Positions 17,625-25,662 of a DNA stretch of 64,000 nt are shown here, one piece after another. The translations under genes were made by a program, and so were the position numbers. Source of the DNA: Janthinobacterium sp. FW305-129 (GTDB lineage Bacteria; Pseudomonadota; Gammaproteobacteria; Burkholderiales; Burkholderiaceae_D); the NCBI RefSeq assembly GCF_020858115.1, contig NZ_JACYMM010000005.1, forward strand, positions 394,999-458,998, in the 5' to 3' direction. The notes beneath the pieces are model-generated. The model was not told the origin of the DNA. It made no database searches and saw nothing but the letters and a program-made list of their open reading frames with translations. Each line of letters starts with the position of its first letter. Position 1 is the stretch's first letter.

Positions 17625-18857
17625 ATGAAAAACGAGACCCTGCCCCCCGCCTCCCCTCTTGCCGCCACGCGCCGCCGGCGCTGGCGCATGCCCCTCTTGA
17701 TCCTCGTCGTGCTGGGCCTGGCCGGCGGCGGCTGGACGGTGATGCAGTCGAAGCAACAAGCCGCCAAGGCTGCCGAACAGCAAGCCAGCAAGAAGAAGCA
17801 GCAGGCAAAATCCCCCGTGCATGAACTGGCGCAGGGCGACGTGGCCGCCATCGATGCGCGCGCGCTGGCAATCAGCCTGCCCTTGTCCGGCTCCTTGGCG
17901 CCCGTGACCCAGGCCACCATCAAGGCCAAGGTTTCCGGCGTGATCCAGGAGACGACCTTGCAGGAAGGCCAGCAAGTGGCCAACGGACAAATCCTCGTGC
18001 GCCTCGACGCGGCAGACCAGCGCGCCCGCCTGACGCAGCAGCAAGCCATGCTCGACGAAGCGCAGGCGCGCCTGTCCATGGCGGCCAAGAACGAGGCGAA
18101 CAGCCAGGCGCTGCTCAAGCAAAAATACATTTCGCAAACGGCCTACGACACGACACAGAATTCCGTCGACCTGGCGCGCGCCAGCGTCAAGTCCGCCGCC
18201 GCCATGGTCGACATCGCCCGCATCGCGCTGGCCGACACGGTGATCCGCGCGCCGATGGCCGGCATCGTCAGCAAGCGCCACCTGCAGGCGGGCGAAAAAG
18301 TCTCGCCCGACATGCCCGTCTACACCATCGTCAACCTGGCGCAGCTGACCCTGGAAGCGCCCGTGCCCAGCGCAGAGATTCCCCGCATCAAGCTGGGCCA
18401 GGAAGTGCGCTTCAAGGTCGACGGCTTCGGCGCGCGCGACTTTGCCGGCAAGGTCACGCGCATCAATCCCACCACCGAGAGCGGCTCGCGCGCCATGCTC
18501 GTCTACATCGCCGTCGACAATGGCGATGGCGCGCTGCGCGGCGGCATGTTCGCCAAGGGCAGCATCGTCACCGAGCGATCAATCGTCGCGCCGCTGGTGC
18601 CGCTGACGGCCGTGCGCAACGAAAAGCAGGGCCCCGTCGTGTATGCGCTGGTGGGCAACAAGGTCGTCGCCCAGCCCGTCACCCTGGGCTTGCGCAACGA
18701 GGATGAAGGCTATGCGGAAGTCAAATCGGGCCTGGTGCCGGGCGCGAAAGTCATCATCGCCAGACTCGATGGCGTAAAACCGGGCCACGGCGTGACCTTC
18801 GCCACGCAATCAGCGACACCCGCCGCGCCGGCGGCCGTGCTGGCACGGAAGGATTAA
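17625..18857 (+). CDS. RND efflux periplasmic adaptor (membrane fusion protein)
   Basis: This 410-residue HlyD/AcrA-type adaptor links an inner-membrane RND pump to an outer-membrane channel. It has a basic N-terminus and one membrane anchor (residues 22-40), then a lysine/glutamine-rich linker. The lipoyl half-motif IKAKVSGVIQE (about 98-108), a short alpha-hairpin (125-180), the second lipoyl half DTVIRAPMAGIV (about 204-215) and beta-barrel and membrane-proximal domains follow. It lacks a lipobox, so it is anchored by the helix. The pump gene follows after 3 bp. No outer-membrane factor gene is adjacent, so a TolC-type protein from elsewhere would be needed. Confidence 0.9.
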   Translation: MKNETLPPASPLAATRRRRWRMPLLILVVLGLAGGGWTVMQSKQQAAKAAEQQASKKKQQAKSPVHELAQGDVAAIDARALAISLPLSGSLAPVTQATIKAKVSGVIQETTLQEGQQVANGQILVRLDAADQRARLTQQQAMLDEAQARLSMAAKNEANSQALLKQKYISQTAYDTTQNSVDLARASVKSAAAMVDIARIALADTVIRAPMAGIVSKRHLQAGEKVSPDMPVYTIVNLAQLTLEAPVPSAEIPRIKLGQEVRFKVDGFGARDFAGKVTRINPTTESGSRAMLVYIAVDNGDGALRGGMFAKGSIVTERSIVAPLVPLTAVRNEKQGPVVYALVGNKVVAQPVTLGLRNEDEGYAEVKSGLVPGAKVIIARLDGVKPGHGVTFATQSATPAAPAAVLARKD

Positions 18858-18860
18858 GCC

Positions 18861-21800
18861 ATGTGGATGACCAAAGTCAGTATTCAAAACCCCGTCTTCG
18901 CCACCATGGTCATGGTGGCGCTGGTGGTGCTGGGCATCTTCTCCTACCGGGGCCTGGGCGTGGAGAGCATGCCCAGCGTGCAATTTCCGTTCGCCGCCAT
19001 CGAAGTGAACTACCCGGGCGCCTCGCCCGAAGCCGTGGAAAACGACATCACGCGCCCCATCGAGGACGCCGTCAATACCGTCAGCGGCATCAAGACCATC
19101 CGCGCCAACTCGTGGGAAGGACGCGCCGGCGTCTACCTGGAATTCGAGCTGTCGACCAACATGGACAAGGCCATGCAGGACTTGCGCGACAAGGTGGCGC
19201 TGGTCCGTCCGCGCTTCCCGAAGGAAGCCAAGGACCCGTTCATCGCCCGTGCCGAGGGCGACAACGAGCGCCCCATCGCCACCATCGTGCTGACCTCGAC
19301 GGGGCATGACCTGCGCTCGCTGTCGACCATGACGGAACAGATCATCAGCAAGCGTTTTCAGGGCGTGGCCGGCGTGGGGCAAGTCAAGCTGCGCGGCCTG
19401 CGCGCGCGCCAGATCCTCATCAGCATGAAACCGATCGAACTCAATGCCCAGGGCATCGGCGTCGATGAAGTCATCCGCGCCATCCAGGCGACGAATACCA
19501 ATCTGCCGGCCGGCTCCATCAGCCATGGCGCGGCCGAACAGCTGGTGCGCGTGGAAGGCAAGATCAAGGATGCGCGCGAATTCGGCAAGATCATCGTCGC
19601 GCGCCGCGCCGTCGGCCCCGTCTACCTGGACCAGGTGGCCACCGTCGTCGACGGCGAGCAGGAAGAACTGTCGATTTCGCGCATGAACGGCCAGCAAGCC
19701 GTGACCATGGAAATCACCAAGGTGCAGGACGCCAACGTGGTCGAAGTGGGCACCGGCATCCTGAAAGTGGCGGCCGACCTGCAAAAAACGCTGCCGCCCG
19801 ATATCACCCTGCGCGTGCTCGATGACGAGTCGGAACGCGTGCAAAGCCAGCTCAATAACGTCAAGCGCACCATCATCGAAGGCGCCGTGCTGACCATGGT
19901 GATCGTCTTCCTGTTCCTGCACTCGTGGCGCTCGACCATCATCACGGGCTTGACCTTGCCGATCTCCGTGCTGGCCAGCTTCATCGCCATGAAGGCCTTC
20001 GGCTTCACCCTGAACTTTTTGACCCTGATGGCGCTGTCGCTGTGCATCGGCCTGTTGATCGACGACGCCATCGTGGTGCGCGAAAACATCGTGCGCCACC
20101 TGGGCATGGGCAAGAACCACTACAAGGCGGCCAACGACGGCACCAATGAAATCGGTCTGGCCGTGATGGCCACCACGTTCGCCATCGTCGCCGTGTTCGT
20201 GCCCGTCGCCTTCATGGACGGCATCATCGGCCGCTTCTTCCTGCAGTTCGGCATCACCGTGGCCGTCGCCGTGCTGGTATCGCTGTTCGTCAGCTTCACG
20301 CTCGACCCCATGCTGTCGTCCGTCTGGCGCGATCCCGTCAAGGACCGCTTCAAGTACGCGCCGTGGCTGGGCCGCTTCATGGCCTGGATCGAGACGGGCA
20401 TCGACCGCCTGCACGTATGGTACGGCAAGGTGCTGGCTGTCGCCTTGCGCTGGCGCAAGACCACGCTGGCCACGGCCGTGGCCCTGTTCGCGGGCAGCCT
20501 GATGCTCGTGCCGATGATCGGCGGCGAGATGTTCCCGGAAACGGACCAGGGCTGGGTCAACCTGCGCTTCAAGACGCCCGTCGGCTCCAGCCTCGAATAC
20601 ACGGATTCCAAGGTGCGCCAGATCGAAACGGCGCTGAAGGAATTTCCCGAGATCGACAGCCTGGTGGCCAACGTGGGCACCCAGGATGGACGCAATGCGG
20701 CCGACGTGAACCTGAAACTGACGGACATCAAGACGCACAAGCGCCGCTCGCAGCAGGAACTGGAAAAGCTGATCCGCGAACGCCTGGCGCCGATTGCCGG
20801 CATCACCCTGTCCGTCGGCCAGCGCCCCATCTTCATCGCCATCCTCGGTACCGACGAAGGCAAGCTCGATGCCGTGGCGCACACCCTGATGGACAAGATG
20901 CGCAACATCAAGGGCCTGGCCGACATGGAATACAGCCAGGAAGGCGCCAATCCGTCGACCACGGTGAAGATCAACAACGAACTGGCCAGCGACCTGGGAC
21001 TGTCGGTGCAGCAGATCGGCAATGCCCTGCGGCCGTTCGTGGCGGGCGACACGGTCAGCCACTGGTTAGCCAGCGACGGGCAAAACTACGACGTCAACGT
21101 GCAGCTGCCGAAATCGGGCCGTCAGAAAGTGGCCGACCTGGCCGACCTGTCGCTGGCGTCCAGCAAGCTTGACGCAAACGGCAAGCCCGTCATGATTCCG
21201 CTGCGCCAGGTGGTCGACTTCGTGCCGTCATCGAGCCCGCAGGTGCTCAAACGCCAGGCCTTGCAGCGCCGGGTCGCCATCTATGCGGGCGTGCAGGGCC
21301 GCCCTGCCGGCGACGTCGACGCCGACGTACAAAAGGCCATCAAGTCCATCGACCTGCCGCCGGGTGTGCGCTTCGACGTGGCCGGCAATGCGCAGCAGAT
21401 GGCCGAAACCATGGGCGGCGCGATGATGGCGCTGGGGATCGCCGTGATCTTCATCTACCTGGTGCTGGCATCGCAGTTCGGCAGCTTCCTGCAGCCGATC
21501 GCCATCATGGTGTCGCTGCCGCTGTCCCTGATCGGCGTGCTGCTGGCCCTCCTGATCACGGGCAGTACCCTGAACATCTTCTCCGTGATCGGCTTCATCA
21601 TGCTCATGGGCCTGGTCACCAAGAATGCGATCCTGCTGGTCGACTTCACCAACCAGCGCCAGCGCGAAGGCCTGGGGCAGTTCGAGGCGCTGATGGAAGC
21701 GGGGCAAGTACGCTTGCGCCCCATCCTGATGACGACCCTGGCGATGGTCTTCGGTATGCTGCCGATGGCCATCGGCATGGGCGACGGCGGAGAATCGCAG

Positions 21801-21980
21801 GCGCCGATGGGCCGCGCCGTCATCGGCGGCGTGATCACCTCGACCTTGCTCACCCTGGTGGTGGTGCCCGTCGCCTACACCTACCTCGACAGCCTGGGCA
21901 AGCGCGCCGCGCGTTTCTTCGGCGGCGGCGAGCATGCGCATGCCGAATCCACCGACGACGGCAAAGCACACGCCCACTGA
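18861..21980 (+). CDS. RND multidrug efflux pump, HAE type
   Basis: This 1039-residue protein has the usual 12-helix RND plan with two large periplasmic loops. Transmembrane helix 4 carries the proton-relay pair in LIDDAIVVREN (about residues 400-410), the version seen in hydrophobe/amphiphile (AcrB/MexB/MdtB-like) exporters rather than metal exporters. The N-terminus (VSIQNPVFATMVM) is also typical of the HAE1 group. It is coupled to the adaptor gene, 3 bp upstream, and should form the inner-membrane trimer of a tripartite pump. The tail is His/Glu-rich (HAHAES...KAHAH). Substrates cannot be deduced. Confidence 0.92.
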   Translation: MWMTKVSIQNPVFATMVMVALVVLGIFSYRGLGVESMPSVQFPFAAIEVNYPGASPEAVENDITRPIEDAVNTVSGIKTIRANSWEGRAGVYLEFELSTNMDKAMQDLRDKVALVRPRFPKEAKDPFIARAEGDNERPIATIVLTSTGHDLRSLSTMTEQIISKRFQGVAGVGQVKLRGLRARQILISMKPIELNAQGIGVDEVIRAIQATNTNLPAGSISHGAAEQLVRVEGKIKDAREFGKIIVARRAVGPVYLDQVATVVDGEQEELSISRMNGQQAVTMEITKVQDANVVEVGTGILKVAADLQKTLPPDITLRVLDDESERVQSQLNNVKRTIIEGAVLTMVIVFLFLHSWRSTIITGLTLPISVLASFIAMKAFGFTLNFLTLMALSLCIGLLIDDAIVVRENIVRHLGMGKNHYKAANDGTNEIGLAVMATTFAIVAVFVPVAFMDGIIGRFFLQFGITVAVAVLVSLFVSFTLDPMLSSVWRDPVKDRFKYAPWLGRFMAWIETGIDRLHVWYGKVLAVALRWRKTTLATAVALFAGSLMLVPMIGGEMFPETDQGWVNLRFKTPVGSSLEYTDSKVRQIETALKEFPEIDSLVANVGTQDGRNAADVNLKLTDIKTHKRRSQQELEKLIRERLAPIAGITLSVGQRPIFIAILGTDEGKLDAVAHTLMDKMRNIKGLADMEYSQEGANPSTTVKINNELASDLGLSVQQIGNALRPFVAGDTVSHWLASDGQNYDVNVQLPKSGRQKVADLADLSLASSKLDANGKPVMIPLRQVVDFVPSSSPQVLKRQALQRRVAIYAGVQGRPAGDVDADVQKAIKSIDLPPGVRFDVAGNAQQMAETMGGAMMALGIAVIFIYLVLASQFGSFLQPIAIMVSLPLSLIGVLLALLITGSTLNIFSVIGFIMLMGLVTKNAILLVDFTNQRQREGLGQFEALMEAGQVRLRPILMTTLAMVFGMLPMAIGMGDGGESQAPMGRAVIGGVITSTLLTLVVVPVAYTYLDSLGKRAARFFGGGEHAHAESTDDGKAHAH

Positions 21981-21998
21981 TTGACCGGTCGCCTTCAC

Positions 21999-22020
21999 CG
22001 TCCCCGCATTGGCGGGGACG
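21999..22020. repeat. Perfect 9-bp stem hairpin after RND operon
   Basis: CGTCCCCGC and its exact complement GCGGGGACG flank a 4-base ATTG loop, 18 bp after the pump stop. There is no T-run, so it may be a 3'-end stabiliser or a copy of a short palindromic repeat rather than a classical terminator. Confidence 0.55.
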
Positions 22021-22049
22021 ACGCGGCGGCTTCCTGAAGAGAGCTTCAG

Positions 22050-22078
22050 TTGACCAAAGCGGCCCCACTGGCTAGACT
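22050..22078 (+). promoter_or_regulatory. Candidate sigma70 promoter for the MgtC-family operon
   Basis: TTGACC (22050-22055) and TAGACT (22073-22078) are separated by 17 bp, matching consensus at 5 of 6 and 4 of 6 positions. The predicted start near 22085 leaves an approximately 254-nt untranslated leader before the ATG at 22339. Confidence 0.55.
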
Positions 22079-22091
22079 GTCCCCGTTATCA

Positions 22092-22142
22092 ATGATATGG
22101 AGTGACTCGTGGGTGCTTGTTCCAGTGACAGTAGTCGATTGA
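22092..22142 (+). other. Possible 16-residue leader peptide
   Basis: The frame reads MIWSDSWVLVPVTVVD followed by TGA. It begins about seven bases after the predicted transcript start and has no clear ribosome-binding site, so translation would have to be nearly leaderless. It may be chance; its position is the main argument. Confidence 0.25.
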
Positions 22143-22317
22143 CCATCGGCGATCGGCCTTAGGCAAGACGCGCGCATTCCGCCCGCCCTGCCCTCGGCAA
22201 GGTGCGGTTTTACCAGCGGCAGTACTCTCTCGCCGCCACTTCCCCCTCATCGTTCCACCGTGATCGTCTGCTGCCCCCTTGCGGGCGGATTGTCTTCGCC
22301 CTTGCACTCGCCTGTTC

Positions 22318-22332
22318 CTCCCCAGCCGGGAG
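22318..22332 (+). promoter_or_regulatory. Hairpin covering the MgtC ribosome-binding site
   Basis: CTCCC (22318-22322) pairs exactly with GGGAG (22328-22332) across a five-base loop. GGGAG is the Shine-Dalgarno sequence of the ATG at 22339, so the stem would hide it from the ribosome. Confidence 0.4.
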
Positions 22333-22338
22333 AAACTG

Positions 22339-23061
22339 ATGGTGGTATTTGATTTTGCGCTGCGCGTTGCCGCAGCATTGACCCTGGGCGCCATGATCGG
22401 CGCCGAACGCCAGCTGCGCCAGCGCATGGCGGGCCTGCGCACGAATGCGCTGGTGTCCGTCGGCGCCTCGCTGTTCGTGATGGTTTCCGTGCTCGAAGGC
22501 GATGCCTCTGGCCATATGCGCATCGCCGCGCAGGTGGTGTCGGGCATCGGTTTTCTCGGTGCCGGCGTCATCATGCGAGAAGGCATGACGGTGCGCGGCC
22601 TGAACACGGCCGCCACCCTGTGGTGCTCGGCCGCCATCGGCATCCTGTGCGGCCTGGGGTTTGCGCTGGAAGCGGCCATCGGCACAGGCTTCGTGCTGAT
22701 CGCCAACCTGGTGCTGCGCCACCTGGCGCAACGCATCAACGCCCACGGCAGCGAAGCGGGCATCGAGACGGAAAGCATCTACCGCGTGACGGCCGTGTGC
22801 GAGGCGGAGCAGGAAGTCCAGGTGCGCAAGCTGATGCTGCGCCTGATCAGCGGCATGCCGGCCCTGATGCTGCAATCCTTGCACAGCGAGGATGCGGCGC
22901 ACGCCGGGCGCATCGAAGTGCGGGCCGACCTGCTCACGCCCTTGTCCAGCCTGGGATTGCTGGAGCAGATCGTCAGCCAGGTCAGCCTGGAAGGCAGCGT
23001 TTCGGCCGTGCGCTGGGCGCTCGTGAACAACGCGGAATTTGTCGCCGAACGGGGAGTATGA
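22339..23061 (+). CDS. MgtC/SapB-family membrane protein
   Basis: This 240-residue protein has four to five hydrophobic helices in the first 135 residues, with the family signatures GAMIGAERQLRQR (about 17-29), LRTNALVSVGASLF (33-46) and GIGFLGAGVIMREG (about 70-83). A cytoplasmic ACT-like C-terminal domain (about 145-235) follows, as in Salmonella MgtC, a virulence and low-Mg2+ factor that modulates ATP synthase and other targets. I chose the ATG at 22339, preceded by GGGAGAA, over a start at 22279 whose first twenty residues look like leader sequence. It overlaps the following small gene by 4 bp. Confidence 0.85.
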   Translation: MVVFDFALRVAAALTLGAMIGAERQLRQRMAGLRTNALVSVGASLFVMVSVLEGDASGHMRIAAQVVSGIGFLGAGVIMREGMTVRGLNTAATLWCSAAIGILCGLGFALEAAIGTGFVLIANLVLRHLAQRINAHGSEAGIETESIYRVTAVCEAEQEVQVRKLMLRLISGMPALMLQSLHSEDAAHAGRIEVRADLLTPLSSLGLLEQIVSQVSLEGSVSAVRWALVNNAEFVAERGV

Positions 23062-23372
23062 TGATGAAAAAATTCTTCCATTGGTTTGCCCGGCGCGGCC
23101 CCGTCGTGGCCACCTACCGCCTGACCGTCACCTGCCCGGCGGCGCAAGCCGACCACGTGGTGCGCCTGCTGCTGGCCGAACTGCAAGGCGCGGGCCTGGC
23201 GCCGTCGCAGATGCTGCGCAGCTGGGACGCGGCTAGGCAAGTGGTGCGGCTGATCGCCACGGTGCTGTGCCAGGCCGTGCAGCGCGCCGTGCTGGTGCGC
23301 TTCGTCAACCGCGCTGGCGCCTGGCCGCAAGTGCGGCAGGTGCGCTGGGAAGGCGTCGCCCCTTCACTCTGA
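23058..23372 (+). CDS. Small stand-alone ACT-like protein coupled to MgtC
   Basis: This 104-residue protein has no membrane helix or known motif. By eye it aligns with the C-terminal domain of the MgtC protein directly upstream: both start with a Y-R-(L/V)-T-x-x-C strand, continue through a V-R-x-L helix, and end with a VRW strand (QVRQVRWEGV against SVSAVRWALV). It therefore looks like a free-standing paralogue of the ACT-like domain. Three ATG codons lie in a row at 23058, 23061 and 23064; the first overlaps the MgtC TGA, while spacing from GGGGAG favours the third. The 3' end overlaps the convergent kinase gene by 9 bp. Function is unknown; regulation of MgtC by domain exchange is a guess. 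Confidence 0.7.
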   Translation: MMMKKFFHWFARRGPVVATYRLTVTCPAAQADHVVRLLLAELQGAGLAPSQMLRSWDAARQVVRLIATVLCQAVQRAVLVRFVNRAGAWPQVRQVRWEGVAPSL

Positions 23373-24764
23373 GGCCGGCAGGCGCATGGTGAACAGCGCG
23401 CCGCCTTGCGGGCGGTTGCATGCCTCGATGCGCCCGCCATACGCGTGCACGATGGCCTGCGACAGGGCCAGGCCCAGGCCGAAACCGGGCGCCTCGCCCG
23501 CGCGCGCCTGGGCGCCCCGGTAAAAACGCTCGAACAGATGCGGCAAGTCTTCCACGCCGATGCCCGGCCCCGCGTCCGCCACGCCGACCAGGGCATGTTC
23601 GCCCTCGCGCGCCACGTGCACGGTGATGCTGCTTCCGGGCGGCGAAAACTTCACGGCGTTATCGAGCAGATTGGCCAGCACCAGGTCCACGGGGCCGGCC
23701 GCCACCCTGGCCTGCACGGCCACGCTGTCATCGAAGACGATGCGGATGCCGCGCTGCGCCGCCGTCTTTTCCAGCCGCTGCGCGGCCGCCCGCACGAGCG
23801 GGTTGAGCGCGATGGTTTCCACGGCATTGCGCTCCTGCCCCACGTCCAGGCGCGTGAGCATCAGCAATTCTTCCACCAGGGTCGTCAGGCGCTGCACTTC
23901 ATCGAGGCAGGACGCCAGCGCATCGACATACTCGGGCGCTTCGCGCGGACGGCGCAGGGTGATTTCGATTTCCGTGCGCAGGCGCGACAGGGGCGAGCGC
24001 AATTCATGCGAGGCGTCGGCCGTGAAGCGGCGCTGCGCATCGTAGCCGTGTTCCAGGCGGTCCAGCATGGCGTTCAGGGTATCGACCAGGCGGCCGATTT
24101 CATCCTGCGTGCCGGGATGGGGCAGGCGCTGGTGCAGGCTGGCCTCGCCGATCGAATGCGCCTGGTCCACCACGTCGTCGATGGCGCCCAGCACGCGGCG
24201 CGTGAGCATTTCGCCGGCCAGCCCCACGGCCGCCAGCAAGGCCAACGCCATGGCGCCAAACAGCACGGTGGCCGCGGCCAGCACGTGATTCGTGTCGTCG
24301 AGCGAACCGGCCACCTGCACCGCCAGGCGCGAACCGGACGATGGCACGGGAATCGAGACCATGCGCAGCGGCTCCTCGCCGAACTTGGGCAGGGTCTCGA
24401 AGACGGTCTCGCCGGCCGCCAGGCGCGCCAGCAGGGCTGCCGGCGCCGGCAGCTGCGCCGCCTCCAGGTTGCGGCTGCGCGCCAGCACGCGCCCCTCGCC
24501 ATCGATGATCTGCACCAGGCGGTCCAGCCGCGTCAACGACGGTGGCGCCAGGCCCGGCGCCACCTCGTGCACCTGCACGGGCTGGCGCGGCGCGGCCGGC
24601 AGCATGGCCATTTCCGTCTCCGCCAGCGCCAGCAGGGCCGCATCGAGCTGGCCATGCACGGCGCGCGACAAGCCCCAGTAGCCGGCCAGCGCCGTGCAGG
24701 CGACGATGGCGAGGATGACGGCCAGGTGCACCAGCAGCAATCGCTTGCGAAAGCTAGCCATCAT
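23364..24764 (-). CDS. Two-component sensor histidine kinase
   Basis: This 466-residue kinase has two membrane helices (about 9-30 and 162-183) framing a periplasmic sensor of about 130 residues, a HAMP linker (185-240), HisKA with the phospho-acceptor His253 (DASHELRSPLS), and an HATPase domain with N-, G1- and G2-type motifs (LLDNAVKFSP, DAGPGIG, GFGLGLAL). It belongs to the CusS/QseC/PmrB-like group. Its ATG at 24764 (or 24761) overlaps the end of the response-regulator gene by 11 bp, so the two form one operon. The system faces away from an RND metal-type efflux operon and is its probable regulator. Confidence 0.9.
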   Translation of the reverse strand: MMASFRKRLLLVHLAVILAIVACTALAGYWGLSRAVHGQLDAALLALAETEMAMLPAAPRQPVQVHEVAPGLAPPSLTRLDRLVQIIDGEGRVLARSRNLEAAQLPAPAALLARLAAGETVFETLPKFGEEPLRMVSIPVPSSGSRLAVQVAGSLDDTNHVLAAATVLFGAMALALLAAVGLAGEMLTRRVLGAIDDVVDQAHSIGEASLHQRLPHPGTQDEIGRLVDTLNAMLDRLEHGYDAQRRFTADASHELRSPLSRLRTEIEITLRRPREAPEYVDALASCLDEVQRLTTLVEELLMLTRLDVGQERNAVETIALNPLVRAAAQRLEKTAAQRGIRIVFDDSVAVQARVAAGPVDLVLANLLDNAVKFSPPGSSITVHVAREGEHALVGVADAGPGIGVEDLPHLFERFYRGAQARAGEAPGFGLGLALSQAIVHAYGGRIEACNRPQGGALFTMRLPASE

Positions 24765-25434
24765 GGTTTTCCGCCAGGCGGAAGCCGCGTCCGCGCACCG
24801 TGTGGATCAACGGCGGCAGGCCAGGTGCATCCACTTTTCCCCGCAAATTGCGCACGTGGACGTCGATCAGATTGTCGATGCCGATCAGGTCCGCCTGCCA
24901 GATCTGCTCGGCCAGGCGCGCGCGGCTGACCACTTCGCCCGCCTGGCGCAGCAGGATCAATAGAATCGCGTATTCCTTGGGGGTCAGCACCAGCGGCGCG
25001 CCGGCGCGCGTCGCCTGGTGGCTGACGGGATCGAGCGTCAGGTCGGCCAGCGCCAGCACCAGCGGACGGCTGATGTCGGAGCGGCGCAGCAAGGCGCGGA
25101 TGCGCGCCAGCAGCTCCTCGAATTCGAACGGTTTGGTCAGGTAATCGTCGGCGCCCGTGTTCAGGCCCGCCACCCGGTCGACCGTGGCGTCGCGCGCCGT
25201 GAGCATCAGCACGGGCGTCTGGATGCCGCGCGCGCGCAAGTCGCGGCAAAAATCGATGCCTTGCTTGCCCGGCAACATCCAGTCCAGCACGATCACGTCG
25301 TAGTCGACGGCGTAGCTTTCGTCCTCGCCCTCTTCCGCGCTGTGCGCCACGTCGACGACAAAACCTTCTTCCTGCAAGCCACGCGCCAGCAGGCGCGCCG
25401 CCTTGCGGTCGTCTTCCACCAGGAGGATTCTCAT
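24754..25434 (-). CDS. OmpR-family response regulator
   Basis: This 226-residue regulator has a receiver domain with phospho-acceptor Asp51 (VIVLDWMLPG), acidic pair at 8-9, and Lys at about 102 (TKPFEF), followed by a winged-helix DNA-binding domain (about 128-222). I chose the ATG at 25434, since the protein begins MRILLVEDD there; an open frame to 25500 adds a non-homologous stretch. Binding sites are likely in the 228-bp divergent region toward the RND operon, where TTCAGG repeats are found. Family position resembles CusR/PmrA/QseB regulators. Confidence 0.92.
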   Translation of the reverse strand: MRILLVEDDRKAARLLARGLQEEGFVVDVAHSAEEGEDESYAVDYDVIVLDWMLPGKQGIDFCRDLRARGIQTPVLMLTARDATVDRVAGLNTGADDYLTKPFEFEELLARIRALLRRSDISRPLVLALADLTLDPVSHQATRAGAPLVLTPKEYAILLILLRQAGEVVSRARLAEQIWQADLIGIDNLIDVHVRNLRGKVDAPGLPPLIHTVRGRGFRLAENHDG

Positions 25435-25504
25435 GCCTGCCTTTCGCGTCGCGCCTTGTTTTCCATGCTGGCATTTTACCGCGCCGCACCATGCGCACAC
25501 CGAA

Positions 25505-25544
25505 CCTGAAGAATGATTCAGGCGTTCTTGGGCGCTTCTTCAGG
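25505..25544. promoter_or_regulatory. TTCAGG repeat cluster, candidate regulator binding site
   Basis: CCTGAA (25505-25510) and TTCAGG (25517-25522) form an inverted pair with 6-bp spacing. A second TTCAGG lies at 25539-25544, exactly 22 bp (two helical turns) after the first. A TATGCT hexamer at 25555-25560 could be the -10 of the efflux operon, so the last repeat would overlap the -35 region, as for OmpR-type activators. Confidence 0.45.
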
Positions 25545-25662
25545 AGCACATTGCTATGCTTTTCCGGCGCTGTCATACCGCTGCCCGCGCTCCCCTCTGA
25601 CCGCCCGCCTGGGCACGGCATCCACGCATGCCCCATCACCATCAATAACAAGGAAACACGGG

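Larger units (their letters stand above)
22085..22338 (+). promoter_or_regulatory. Long 5' leader of MgtC-family gene
   Basis: This approximately 254-nt stretch has no long gene, yet lies downstream of a good promoter. It contains a 16-codon reading frame starting seven bases into the predicted transcript, several GC-rich hairpin arms, and a stem that would cover the ribosome-binding site. Leaders of mgtC and mgtA in enterobacteria sense Mg2+, ATP or proline; whether this unrelated sequence does anything similar is inference. Confidence 0.4.

Noticed and set aside
17249..18130. N-terminal extension of the PAS-GGDEF-EAL frame
   Set aside because: The extension crosses the divergent promoter region and lies antisense to the RND adaptor; the PAS protein starts normally at 17248.
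18810..21062. 750-codon open frame opposite the HAE-type RND pump
   Set aside because: It is a shadow on the opposite strand of a clear RND gene with His/Asp/Gln-biased composition.
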